A DNA stretch of 11,573 nucleotides from NCBI GenBank assembly GCA_963773685.1, contig CAVZBY010000008.1, positions 1-11,573 on the forward strand, written 5' to 3'. The DNA is from JALHVH01 sp963773685 (GTDB lineage: Bacteria; Acidobacteriota; Aminicenantia; Aminicenantales; Saccharicenantaceae). Of the stretch, positions 1 to 5,404 are shown in pieces. A model generated the notes under the pieces. That model saw only the letters and a list, made by a program, of their open reading frames with translations, was not told the DNA's origin and did not search any database. The stretch's first letter is position 1. The number at the start of each line of letters is the position of its first letter. Position numbers and translations under genes: made by a program.

Positions 1-194
1 CGCTTAGCCGTCCCAGGACCCACGACTATTATCCCTGCTTTTCGCCGGGCGGGAACAGGATCGTCTTCTCATCGAGCCCGAAGGAAAAGGGGAAGAACGC
101 CTACCAGCTCCACACGCTCGACCTGAAGACCGGCGAGGTCAAGAGGATCCTGACGACCTCCGGGAACGACAGCTTCCCTCACTGGTTCAATTGA
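1..194 (+). CDS. PD40/TolB-like beta-propeller protein, C-terminal fragment
   Basis: This is the last 63 residues of a protein whose 5' part lies outside the window; codons begin at base 3 and the TGA is at 192-194. The readable part contains one typical PD40 (WD40-like, TolB-type) blade: HDYYPCFSPGGNRIVFSS, followed by a strand with LHTLDLKTGEVKRIL and the closing SFPHWF. The pattern 'PxFSPxGxRIVFSS ... LDLxTGExxRIL' is characteristic of such blades, which usually occur several to a protein in periplasmic or secreted proteins, sometimes fused to peptidase or TolB domains. The fragment ends about 115 bases before the pilT-like start, so it is probably a separate transcript. The whole-protein function cannot be deduced from the tail. 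Confidence 0.75.
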   Translation, partial: LSRPRTHDYYPCFSPGGNRIVFSSSPKEKGKNAYQLHTLDLKTGEVKRILTTSGNDSFPHWFN

Positions 195-248
195 TGTAGA
201 CGATCCCTATGGCGAGGGAGATCCCGGCCATCCGGAGCTCCGGGAAAC

Positions 249-279
249 TTGATTAATCATCCTTTTTGGCTTATATACT
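249..279 (+). promoter_or_regulatory. Candidate sigma70-type promoter for the pilT-like gene
   Basis: An AT-rich patch stands out in GC-rich surroundings. TTGATT at 249-254 resembles a -35 box. TATATA at 272-277 (17-base spacer) or TATACT at 274-279 (19-base spacer) resembles a -10 box. A perfect 10-base palindrome, TGATTAATCA at 250-259, overlaps the -35 and spacer and could be an operator half-site pair. The position, about 30 bases upstream of the ribosome site of the following gene, fits a promoter for the plus-strand gene run. This is a motif match by eye only. Confidence 0.4.
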
Positions 280-310
280 GGAGACGCGCCGGATCGCGGG
301 GAGGAGCGCC

Positions 311-1393
311 ATGACCTTTGACGAACTGCTGAGGATCCTTGTGGAGAGGAAAGGCTCCGACCTCCACCTCGTGGCCGGTCTGTACCCGGCCATCCGCGTT
401 CACGGGGAGCTCGTCGCTCTCTCGGATAAGGAGAAGCTGACCCCCCAGTCCGCCAAGGACCTGATCTACAGCGTCCTGACGCCCCATCAAAAGAATTGCT
501 TCGAGAACGATCCGCATACCCGCAACGAGCTCGATTTCGGCTACGGCGTGCCCGGGGTCGGGCGGTTCCGGTTCAACGTCCACGTCCAGAGAGGCACGGT
601 CGCGGCGACCGTCCGGGCCCTGGCCGACCGGATCCCCGAGATGAAGGACCTGGGGCTTCCGGACTCCGTCGGCGATCTGATCAAGGCGAAGCGGGGCCTG
701 GTCCTCGTCACCGGACCGACGGGAAGCGGCAAATCGACGACCCTGGCCTCCCTGATAGACTCCATCAACAGGACCCGCTCGGACCACATCATCACGATCG
801 AGGACCCCATCGAATACCTCCACAATTCCAAGAAGTCCTACGTCACCCAGCGGGAGGTGGGGAACTCGGGGGATACGCTGTCCTTCAAGAACGCCCTGAA
901 GTACGCCCTGAGGCAGGACCCGGATGTCATCCTCATCGGGGAAATGAGGGACTACGAGACCATCGGCATCGCCATCACGTCGGCCGAGACCGGCCACCTC
1001 GTCTTCGGGACGCTCCACACCTCGAGCGCCGCCCAGACGGTGAGCCGCGTCGTGGACGTCTTCCCGGCCGACCAACAACCTCAGGTCCGTATCCAGCTGG
1101 CCGCGAACCTCATCGGGGTCGTTTCCCAGATCCTCCTGCCCCGCGCGGACAAGACGGGCCGGATCCTGGCCTGCGAGGTCATGATCGCCAACGGCGCCAT
1201 CCGCAACAACATCCGGGCCGGGAAGGTCGAATCCATCTCCCAGACGCTCCAGACCTCCGCGGCGGAAGGCATGCAGACGATGGACCAATGCCTCATCCGG
1301 CTCTGCCGGGAGGGGAAGGTCGATTACGAAACCGCCGCGCCCTATCTTTTCGAAAGGACATCGCACGAGACGATCAAGGCCATGCGGAGATGA
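311..1393 (+). CDS. pilT: PilT-type twitching/retraction ATPase
   Basis: This encodes a 360-residue cytoplasmic hexameric ATPase of the PilT/GspE secretion-ATPase family. Such enzymes power disassembly of type IV pili and hence twitching, adhesion or DNA uptake. Visible motifs are an N-terminal PAS-like start MTFDELL with GSDLHL (residues 16-20), Walker A GPTGSGKST (135-143), the Asp box IITIEDPIEY (160-169), Walker B DPDVILIGEMRD (203-214) and the His box TSAETGHLVFGTLHT (223-237). The C-terminal AIRNNIRAG (296-304) corresponds to the PilT AIRNLIRE signature, with a substitution. The length is normal for PilT. The ATG at 311 is chosen over an upstream in-frame TTG at 266 because GGGGAGGAG (298-306) precedes it and homologs begin at this point. 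No pilB, pilC or pilin gene is nearby. A PilU-like paralog is possible. The stop is 36 bases before mscL. Confidence 0.93.
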   Translation: MTFDELLRILVERKGSDLHLVAGLYPAIRVHGELVALSDKEKLTPQSAKDLIYSVLTPHQKNCFENDPHTRNELDFGYGVPGVGRFRFNVHVQRGTVAATVRALADRIPEMKDLGLPDSVGDLIKAKRGLVLVTGPTGSGKSTTLASLIDSINRTRSDHIITIEDPIEYLHNSKKSYVTQREVGNSGDTLSFKNALKYALRQDPDVILIGEMRDYETIGIAITSAETGHLVFGTLHTSSAAQTVSRVVDVFPADQQPQVRIQLAANLIGVVSQILLPRADKTGRILACEVMIANGAIRNNIRAGKVESISQTLQTSAAEGMQTMDQCLIRLCREGKVDYETAAPYLFERTSHETIKAMRR

Positions 1394-1429
1394 GCGCTCC
1401 GGGCCTATCCATCGATTAAGGAGGGGGCA

Positions 1430-1879
1430 ATGTTCAAGGAATTCAAGGAGTTCGCCGTGAAGGGGAACGTCCTCGACATGGCGGTCGGCATCATCATCGG
1501 CGCCGCGTTCGGGACGCTGGTCGCGTCGTTCGTCTCCGACGTCCTCATGCCGCCGATCGGCCTGCTTCTCGGCAACGTGGATTTCGCCAATCTCTACGTC
1601 GTCCTTCATGCCGGCGGCGTGCCGGGACCCTACGCGTCCCTCGCCCAGGCCCAGGCCGCCGGGGCGGTGACCCTCAACTACGGCCTCTTCATCGATAAGA
1701 TCATCGCGTTCCTCATCGTCGCCTTCGCCCTGTTCCTCGTCATCCGGACCATGAACCGGCTCAAAAGGAAGGCCGAGGCGCCCCCGGCGGAACCGACGAC
1801 GAAGGACTGCCCCTATTGCGCCACGGCGGTCCCCGTCAAGGCGGTCCGCTGCCCGCACTGCACCTCGGAGATCAAGTAG
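1430..1879 (+). CDS. mscL: Large-conductance mechanosensitive channel MscL with C-terminal zinc ribbon
   Basis: This is a 149-residue inner-membrane channel that opens under membrane tension to release solutes on hypo-osmotic shock, normally as a homopentamer. The N-terminal amphipathic helix FKEFKEFAVKGNVLDMAVG and the first membrane helix (about 16-45, with IIIGAAFGTLV and the DVLMPPIG turn) are typical. The second helix is about 88-108 (FIDKIIAFLIVAFALFLVI). The periplasmic loop (about 50-87) is Ala/Gly-rich. The usual cytoplasmic helical bundle is replaced or extended by CPYC (127-130) and CPHC (141-144), a zinc-ribbon-like pair seen in some MscL branches. A strong ribosome site, AAGGAGGGGG (1418-1427), lies just before the ATG. 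It sits in a same-strand run with the pilT-like gene and the CXXC peptide gene, but no functional link is evident. Confidence 0.95.
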   Translation: MFKEFKEFAVKGNVLDMAVGIIIGAAFGTLVASFVSDVLMPPIGLLLGNVDFANLYVVLHAGGVPGPYASLAQAQAAGAVTLNYGLFIDKIIAFLIVAFALFLVIRTMNRLKRKAEAPPAEPTTKDCPYCATAVPVKAVRCPHCTSEIK

Positions 1880-1892
1880 GACCGCGGAGTCC

Positions 1893-2027
1893 ATGAAGCG
1901 CAAACTGCCCTTCATTCTCCTCGCGGTCTCTCTCCTGTGCGTCGTTCTCGGGCTCGTCTCGGGGGAGTTCAGGGCCGTCCTGGAGAAGGCCATAACCGTC
2001 TGCCTCGAGTGCGTCGGCATCGGCTGA
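1893..2027 (+). CDS. CD1871A-type small CXXC membrane protein
   Basis: This is a 44-residue open frame, M-K-R-K then a single hydrophobic segment (about residues 5-23, LPFILLAVSLLCVVLGLVS), a short charged stretch, and the C-terminal ITVCLECVGIG with CLEC at 37-40. That layout, one membrane helix and a C-terminal CxxC-(V/I)GIG tail, matches the tiny 'CD1871A family CXXC motif-containing protein' group usually found directly before a 4Fe-4S binding membrane protein, exactly as here (16-base gap). The Cys pair could be a redox-active disulfide or a metal/cluster ligand; the family has no established function that I know of. GGAG at 1886-1889 is close to the ATG at 1893. An alternative AGGA at 1878-1881 is better spaced and overlaps the end of mscL. 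Confidence 0.8.
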   Translation: MKRKLPFILLAVSLLCVVLGLVSGEFRAVLEKAITVCLECVGIG

Positions 2028-2043
2028 GACCGACGGGAGCGCG

Positions 2044-2817
2044 ATGGAGACGCAACGGAAGAGGCGCTGGTTCCAGGCCGCCGCGGCGGCGGCCTTCAAC
2101 GCCTATATCCCTTCGTTCTTCAAGGGGGGGATCTACCAGGGGCCGTCCAAGGGACTTTGCGTTCCCGTTTTCAATTGTTATTCCTGCCCTTCGGCCCTGG
2201 GCGCCTGTCCGATCGGGGCCCTCCAGAATTCCCTGGGTTCCCTGCGCCTCAACCTGTCGCTCGCCCGGCGCCAGTTCGGCCTCTATGTCATCGGCTTCCT
2301 CGGGGTCGTGGGCAGTGCCGTCGGGCGCCTCCCATGCGGCTGGATCTGCCCCTTCGGGCTCTTCCAGGAGCTCGTCCATAAGATCCCCTCGCCCAAATTC
2401 GGCGTTCCCAGGTTCCTGAGGTATTTTAAGTACGTATTTCTCGTCGTCTTGACCATTCTCCTGCCGCTCCTCGTCCTCGATGCGTTCGGCGGGGGAGAAC
2501 CCTGGTTCTGCAAGTGGGTCTGCCCGGCCGGGACGCTCGAGGCGGGAATCCCCCTCGCCCTCCTGAATCCCTCGATCCGCGGCCAGCTCGGCTTTCTTTT
2601 CGCCTGGAAGATGGCGATCCTCGTGGGGTTCCTTATCTGGATGGTCTTCGTCATGCGGCCCTTCTGCCGGACGACCTGCCCGCTTGGGGCCATCCTCGGG
2701 CTGTTCAACAGGGTCAGCCTCTTCCGGATGACCGTGGACGAGGAGACCTGCACGCTTTGCGGGAAATGCCAGAAGGAATGCCCGATCGGGGTCAGCGCCT
2801 ACGAAATGCCCGAATAG
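2044..2817 (+). CDS. NapH-like membrane polyferredoxin (4Fe-4S binding protein), frame broken at its C-terminus
   Basis: As read, this is a 257-residue inner-membrane iron-sulfur protein of the NapH/NosR/CcoG-like 4Fe-4S group, presumably an electron conduit across or along the membrane. Cys-rich motifs in order are NCYSCPSALGACPIGAL (44-60), CGWICPFG (98-105), CKWVCPAG (156-163), CRTTCPLGA (208-216) and a ferredoxin motif CTLCGKCQKECP (236-247). Membrane helices lie at about 78-93, 129-146 and 186-206. The N-terminus is MxxxRKRRW without a cleavable signal peptide. GGGAG (2035-2039) precedes the ATG. The frame stops at TAG 2815-2817 immediately before a second ferredoxin motif that is intact one frame over. 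The reading is therefore probably truncated by a one-base error or mutation in CCC (2809-2811). It is paired with the upstream CXXC peptide. The electron partner is unknown. Confidence 0.88.
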   Translation: METQRKRRWFQAAAAAAFNAYIPSFFKGGIYQGPSKGLCVPVFNCYSCPSALGACPIGALQNSLGSLRLNLSLARRQFGLYVIGFLGVVGSAVGRLPCGWICPFGLFQELVHKIPSPKFGVPRFLRYFKYVFLVVLTILLPLLVLDAFGGGEPWFCKWVCPAGTLEAGIPLALLNPSIRGQLGFLFAWKMAILVGFLIWMVFVMRPFCRTTCPLGAILGLFNRVSLFRMTVDEETCTLCGKCQKECPIGVSAYEMPE

Positions 2818-2938
2818 CCCGGATTGCATTCGGTGCCTGAAATGCGAGAAGGTCTGTCCCTTCGGGAGCATCGGTCACGAATTCCTCGGCGGGCGGTCCC
2901 GGGAAGTCGACCGGGCCGTCCCCGAACGAGGTGCGTCC
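2816..2938 (+). pseudogene. Out-of-frame C-terminal remainder of the polyferredoxin (second 4Fe-4S motif)
   Basis: Starting at AGC 2816, the +1 frame reads SPDCIRCLKCEKVCPFGSIGHEF. The C-x2-C-x2-C-x3-C-P pattern is the second cluster motif expected for a two-ferredoxin tail in this family. Removing one C from CCC at 2809-2811 gives a continuous ...EMPNSPDCIRC... reading. No stop codon follows in this frame before the ATG of the next gene at 2939, which is in the same frame. The natural end of the polyferredoxin is therefore not visible. Either a second indel or a lost stop exists, or the stretch after about 2881 is degenerate spacer. Confidence 0.75.
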
Positions 2939-3496
2939 ATGAAGACTTCGCGGCTCCGCGGAATGCTCGTCGCCGGCTTCATCCTGGCCGCCGCGGGGCC
3001 GGCCGCTTCGGAGGGCCTGTCCATCCAGGCCCGGGGCGCCTATTTCAGCCCGACGGACAAGATCTTCCGCGAGATCTACGGGTACGGGATGAGCTGGGGC
3101 GGAGAGCTGAGCTTCTCGATCTCGGAGCGCGGGGCTATCTGGGCCGGCGGCGACTACTACTCGAAGGTCGGAAAGCTCGGCTTCACCCAGGACGAAACCA
3201 AGATCCGGATCGTCCCGCTGGCGGCCGGCGTCAAGTATTTCTTTTCCGGAGGCCGCCTGCGGCCCTATGCGGGAGCGGGGGCGGCCTATTTCCAGTACAA
3301 GGAAGCCAGCAGCATCGAGACCATCGAGAAAGGGGCCGTGGGATTCATGGCGCGGGCAGGACTGCTCGTGATGTTGGGCCCGACGTTCTTCATGGATCTC
3401 CAGGGAAGCTGGAGCACCTGTTCCGTCCAGCCCGGGGACGTCAAGGCCAACCTGGGCGGACTCTCTCTGGGGTTGGGATTGGGATTCGAGTTCTGA
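2939..3496 (+). CDS. Small outer-membrane beta-barrel protein
   Basis: This encodes 185 residues with a clear Sec signal peptide (MKTSRLRGMLVAGFILAAAGPAAS, cleavage probably near residue 24) and a body of alternating amphipathic strands rich in Gly and aromatic residues, such as LSIQARGAYFSP, GMSWGGELSFSIS, IWAGGDYYS and RPYAGAGAAYFQY. It ends in GLGFEF; the terminal Phe is the usual signal for insertion by the BAM machinery. Size and pattern fit an OmpA/OmpX/OmpW-like 8-stranded barrel without a peptidoglycan-binding domain. The specific function (porin, adhesin, structural) cannot be told. GAGG (2928-2931) gives good spacing to ATG 2939. It is the last gene of the plus-strand run and ends convergently 21 bases from the next gene. 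Confidence 0.82.
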   Translation: MKTSRLRGMLVAGFILAAAGPAASEGLSIQARGAYFSPTDKIFREIYGYGMSWGGELSFSISERGAIWAGGDYYSKVGKLGFTQDETKIRIVPLAAGVKYFFSGGRLRPYAGAGAAYFQYKEASSIETIEKGAVGFMARAGLLVMLGPTFFMDLQGSWSTCSVQPGDVKANLGGLSLGLGLGFEF

Positions 3497-3517
3497 GCCG
3501 GCCGGGGCCGGGGATCG

Positions 3518-4096
3518 TCAGAGCGAGCTCGCGTCCGGCCTGAACCTTATCGCCTCGAAGACGTCCGTATTGATCTCGCGCGTCTCCCTCTCAGATTCGA
3601 CGACGACGATCGTTATTTCGAGGTCGCGGCTTTCCGGCGGCAGGCAGGAGATATCGTTGCAGGCTTGGAACGTGACCGTCCCCTTGAGCGCGTAGGTCCC
3701 GGGCTTCAGAGAAGCGTCCGCTTTAACGAGCGCTCCGATCAGGGCGCTTTCCGAATAGACGGCGACATCGGACGCAGAGAATCCAAGGGAAACCATTAGC
3801 GCTTCGGGATAAACGATATCGAGGACATGGAAGGGAAGGGCGTCGGTCGCGATTTCCAGCCTCGTGGGGATGAGGAATTCGTCGTTCGCAGGACTGGCGT
3901 TGATATGCCATTCGGGCCCGATCGTCAGGCGCACCGCTGCCTTGAACGTCCCTCCGGCATGAACGGCGTCCCTCGAGACATATGTTCTCAGCTCAGTAAT
4001 GACATCCCCCGGACTCGAAGCCTTTATTGATGCGCTCGAGCTCAACACGGCCATGAGGAAGATGAGGAGCCTCGGTCCTGGAACCCTTGTTCTCAA
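3518..4096 (-). CDS. Stand-alone DsbD N-terminal (DsbD-alpha) domain protein
   Basis: With the TTG start at 4096 this is a 192-residue exported protein. TTG is preferred because GGAG (minus strand, 4106-4103) lies 6 bases upstream and the reading gives a good signal peptide, MRTRVPGPRLLIFLMAVLSS. An upstream in-frame ATG at 4171 would add 25 residues across a REP-like palindrome. The mature part matches the periplasmic N-terminal domain of the thiol:disulfide transporter DsbD. It has EWHINASPANDEFLIPT (62-78), a YP...G segment (96-105), and FQACNDISCLPPE (143-155) with the likely redox pair C146/C151. The central membrane and C-terminal thioredoxin domains of full DsbD are absent. It may receive electrons from a DsbD/CcdA-like partner encoded elsewhere, for cytochrome maturation or thiol repair. 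It lies downstream of the Omp85-like gene and may be cotranscribed with it. Confidence 0.82.
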   Translation of the reverse strand: MRTRVPGPRLLIFLMAVLSSSASIKASSPGDVITELRTYVSRDAVHAGGTFKAAVRLTIGPEWHINASPANDEFLIPTRLEIATDALPFHVLDIVYPEALMVSLGFSASDVAVYSESALIGALVKADASLKPGTYALKGTVTFQACNDISCLPPESRDLEITIVVVESERETREINTDVFEAIRFRPDASSL

Positions 4097-4130
4097 CGGT
4101 ATCTCCAGCTTGCCTTGGCGATCTCCCAAT

Positions 4131-4153
4131 GTAGCCGCAGGCTTCAGCCTGCG
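4131..4153. repeat. REP-like palindrome
   Basis: CGCAGGCT (4136-4143) and AGCCTGCG (4146-4153) are perfect inverted arms with a two-base centre, preceded by GTAGC (4131-4135). On the minus strand it reads as a short hairpin followed by GGCTAC and no T-run, so it is not a classical terminator. The shape is that of bacterial REP-type intergenic palindromes, which are usually present in many genome copies and spread by RAYT transposases. It sits in the 71-base gap between the Omp85-like stop and the preferred start of the DsbD_N gene, where it could stabilise mRNA or lower downstream expression. Copy number cannot be seen here. Confidence 0.5.
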
Positions 4154-4167
4154 TTCATTTTCTGCGC

Positions 4168-5283
4168 TCAAAACGCTTCCCGGGCCGTGAAGTAGATCCC
4201 CGACGTGCCTTTCCCGAAGGCGACGTCCATCCTGAGGTTCGTGCTCTCGCGCGAGCTGACGCGGTAGCGGAGCCCCGTGCCTATGGAGTACTTGAGGTTG
4301 TCGAATCCCAGGGCTCCGAGCCTTGGCGCCACATTGCCTATCCCGGCGAAGCCGACGATCCCGATCCTCCAGAACAGCGGCATCCTGTATTCCGCCTGGA
4401 CCGCGGCCATAACCTTGTCGCGGTAGCGGCCCGTGTAATATCCGCGCATCATCGTGTCGCTTCCGAGCTTGGCGTAGCCGTTGAAAGCGGGCGTCCCGGC
4501 GATGACTTGGAATTGGCCCTGAAACGCAAGCACATGCGAGGTCCCCACGGGCAGGTACTTCCGGGCGTCCAGCTTCAGGTGAGTATAGGAGAATTCGCCC
4601 CCGAAGGCCCGGGAGTTGAAGAGCGCGGACAAGAGCCAGTAGTCGCCCCGGCGCGGGAAGAAGATGTCGTCGCGGCTGTCCCGGTTCAGGACGAACCCCA
4701 ACCCGGTCACGGTCGCCCCCCGTCCCCCGGGGACGGCGCCGCTCTCGAGTCTGCCCCCGGGATCGGATTTAAGGACCCGGAAGTGCTCATAGCGAAACTG
4801 GAGGCCGGCATAAAGGTTCGCCGCGGGGAGCACCTTCCGGAGGAGCGAACCCTCTAATAGGACGGATCGCGGCGTATAATCCTCTTCGGCCGAATCGGGG
4901 GCGTCGGGGCCCGTTCCCCAAAACTTGTCCGGGTATCTCTCGACGAGGAATCGCCCCTTGGCGAGCCGCGATTCTTTCCGGAAATAGAACTCAGGCTCCC
5001 AGGACATCGAGAACTGCTTCATCTGGGTATAGATGGCGTAGAAATAGATGGATGAGGGCCTTTCCGCCGCTCCCGCACCCGGGCGGCGGAACGTCAAAAG
5101 ACCGCCCAGGCCGCCGGCAAGCTTGGTTTCCGGGGAATAGAAGGCGATGGGCAGGACGATGACTCCGCCCGCTTTCGGAAGTTCCGCATCGGTGGGGGGA
5201 TCTTGTGCCGGCGCGGCGGCAAGGGCCAAGGGTGCGAGGCAGGCCAAGCCGGCTATTAGCGTTGCGATGATCTTCTTGTTCAA
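4168..5283 (-). CDS. BamA/TamA-family (Omp85) outer-membrane barrel without POTRA domains
   Basis: This is a 371-residue protein with a Sec signal peptide (about 1-24, ending ALAAAP) and a single Omp85-type barrel. Diagnostic features are RDSRDDIFFPRRGDY (201-215), the strand motif near the barrel end, and MRGYYTGRYRD (279-289), which corresponds to the (V/M)RGF/Y lid-lock motif of loop 6. It is followed by VQAEYRMPLFWRIGIVGFAGIGNV and ends ...YFTAREAF with C-terminal Phe. No POTRA repeats fit between the signal peptide and the first strand (about 25-45), so it is not the essential BamA. It resembles the short 'noNterm' surface-antigen branch, whose role is poorly known. The start is TTG at 5283 with AGGA (minus, 5296-5293). 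A candidate promoter lies immediately upstream. Confidence 0.87.
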   Translation of the reverse strand: MNKKIIATLIAGLACLAPLALAAAPAQDPPTDAELPKAGGVIVLPIAFYSPETKLAGGLGGLLTFRRPGAGAAERPSSIYFYAIYTQMKQFSMSWEPEFYFRKESRLAKGRFLVERYPDKFWGTGPDAPDSAEEDYTPRSVLLEGSLLRKVLPAANLYAGLQFRYEHFRVLKSDPGGRLESGAVPGGRGATVTGLGFVLNRDSRDDIFFPRRGDYWLLSALFNSRAFGGEFSYTHLKLDARKYLPVGTSHVLAFQGQFQVIAGTPAFNGYAKLGSDTMMRGYYTGRYRDKVMAAVQAEYRMPLFWRIGIVGFAGIGNVAPRLGALGFDNLKYSIGTGLRYRVSSRESTNLRMDVAFGKGTSGIYFTAREAF

Positions 5284-5304
5284 GGCCCGATTTCCTGGGC
5301 GCCT

Positions 5305-5334
5305 ATTTTACCATATCGGGCGGCAGGCTGAAAA
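5305..5334 (-). promoter_or_regulatory. Candidate promoter of the Omp85-like gene
   Basis: On the minus strand there is an extended -10, TGGTAAAAT (5313-5305), with TAAAAT matching 5 of 6 bases of TATAAT. A -35-like TTTTCA lies at 5334-5329 with an 18-base spacer. Transcription would begin about 15 bases upstream of the TTG at 5283, leaving just room for the AGGA ribosome site. It is AT-rich against the local GC background. This is a motif match by eye only. Confidence 0.45.
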
Positions 5335-5347
5335 AAGCCGGCTGCGG
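5323..5347 (+). repeat. Imperfect hairpin resembling the 4131-4153 palindrome
   Basis: GCAGGCTGAA (5323-5332) followed by AAAAGCCGGCTGCGG can fold through GGCT (5326-5329) with AGCC (5336-5339) and GCA with TGC, leaving two unpaired G. The first ten bases equal the minus-strand reading of the palindrome at 4131-4153, so the two flank the Omp85-like gene in opposite orientation. It may be a decayed copy or chance similarity. The A-run also falls in the -35 region of the minus-strand promoter candidate. Confidence 0.25.
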
Positions 5348-5404
5348 ATCACGTCTTATTCATAGGAGTTCTTCTGAATTCATGCGCAACTCGCGGAGCC
5401 TTCG

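Noticed and set aside
222..267. Possible intrinsic terminator after the PD40 fragment (TCCCGG/CCGGGA arms, palindrome CCGGAGCTCCGG at 232-243, TTTTT at 263-267)
   Set aside because: The T-run is 17 bases after the stem, and the outer arms enclose a 12-base loop; this is too far from a standard terminator to call.
257..2020. 587-codon minus-strand open frame opposite pilT and mscL
   Set aside because: The product is a low-complexity Asp/Gly/Arg-rich string, as expected antisense to GC-rich genes. The plus strand holds recognised families across the same bases.
1969..2871. 300-codon minus-strand open frame opposite the polyferredoxin
   Set aside because: Antisense shadow with charged, Pro/Glu-rich composition and no recognisable domain; the plus strand has clear Fe-S motifs.
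3497..3517. GC-rich 21-base convergent gap as a bidirectional terminator
   Set aside because: It contains only short CCGG/GGCC repeats and no T or A run on either side.
2824..3543. 239-codon plus-strand open frame across the barrel gene
   Set aside because: Arg/Gly/Pro-rich out-of-frame reading; the overlapping frame has a signal peptide, beta-strand pattern and terminal Phe.
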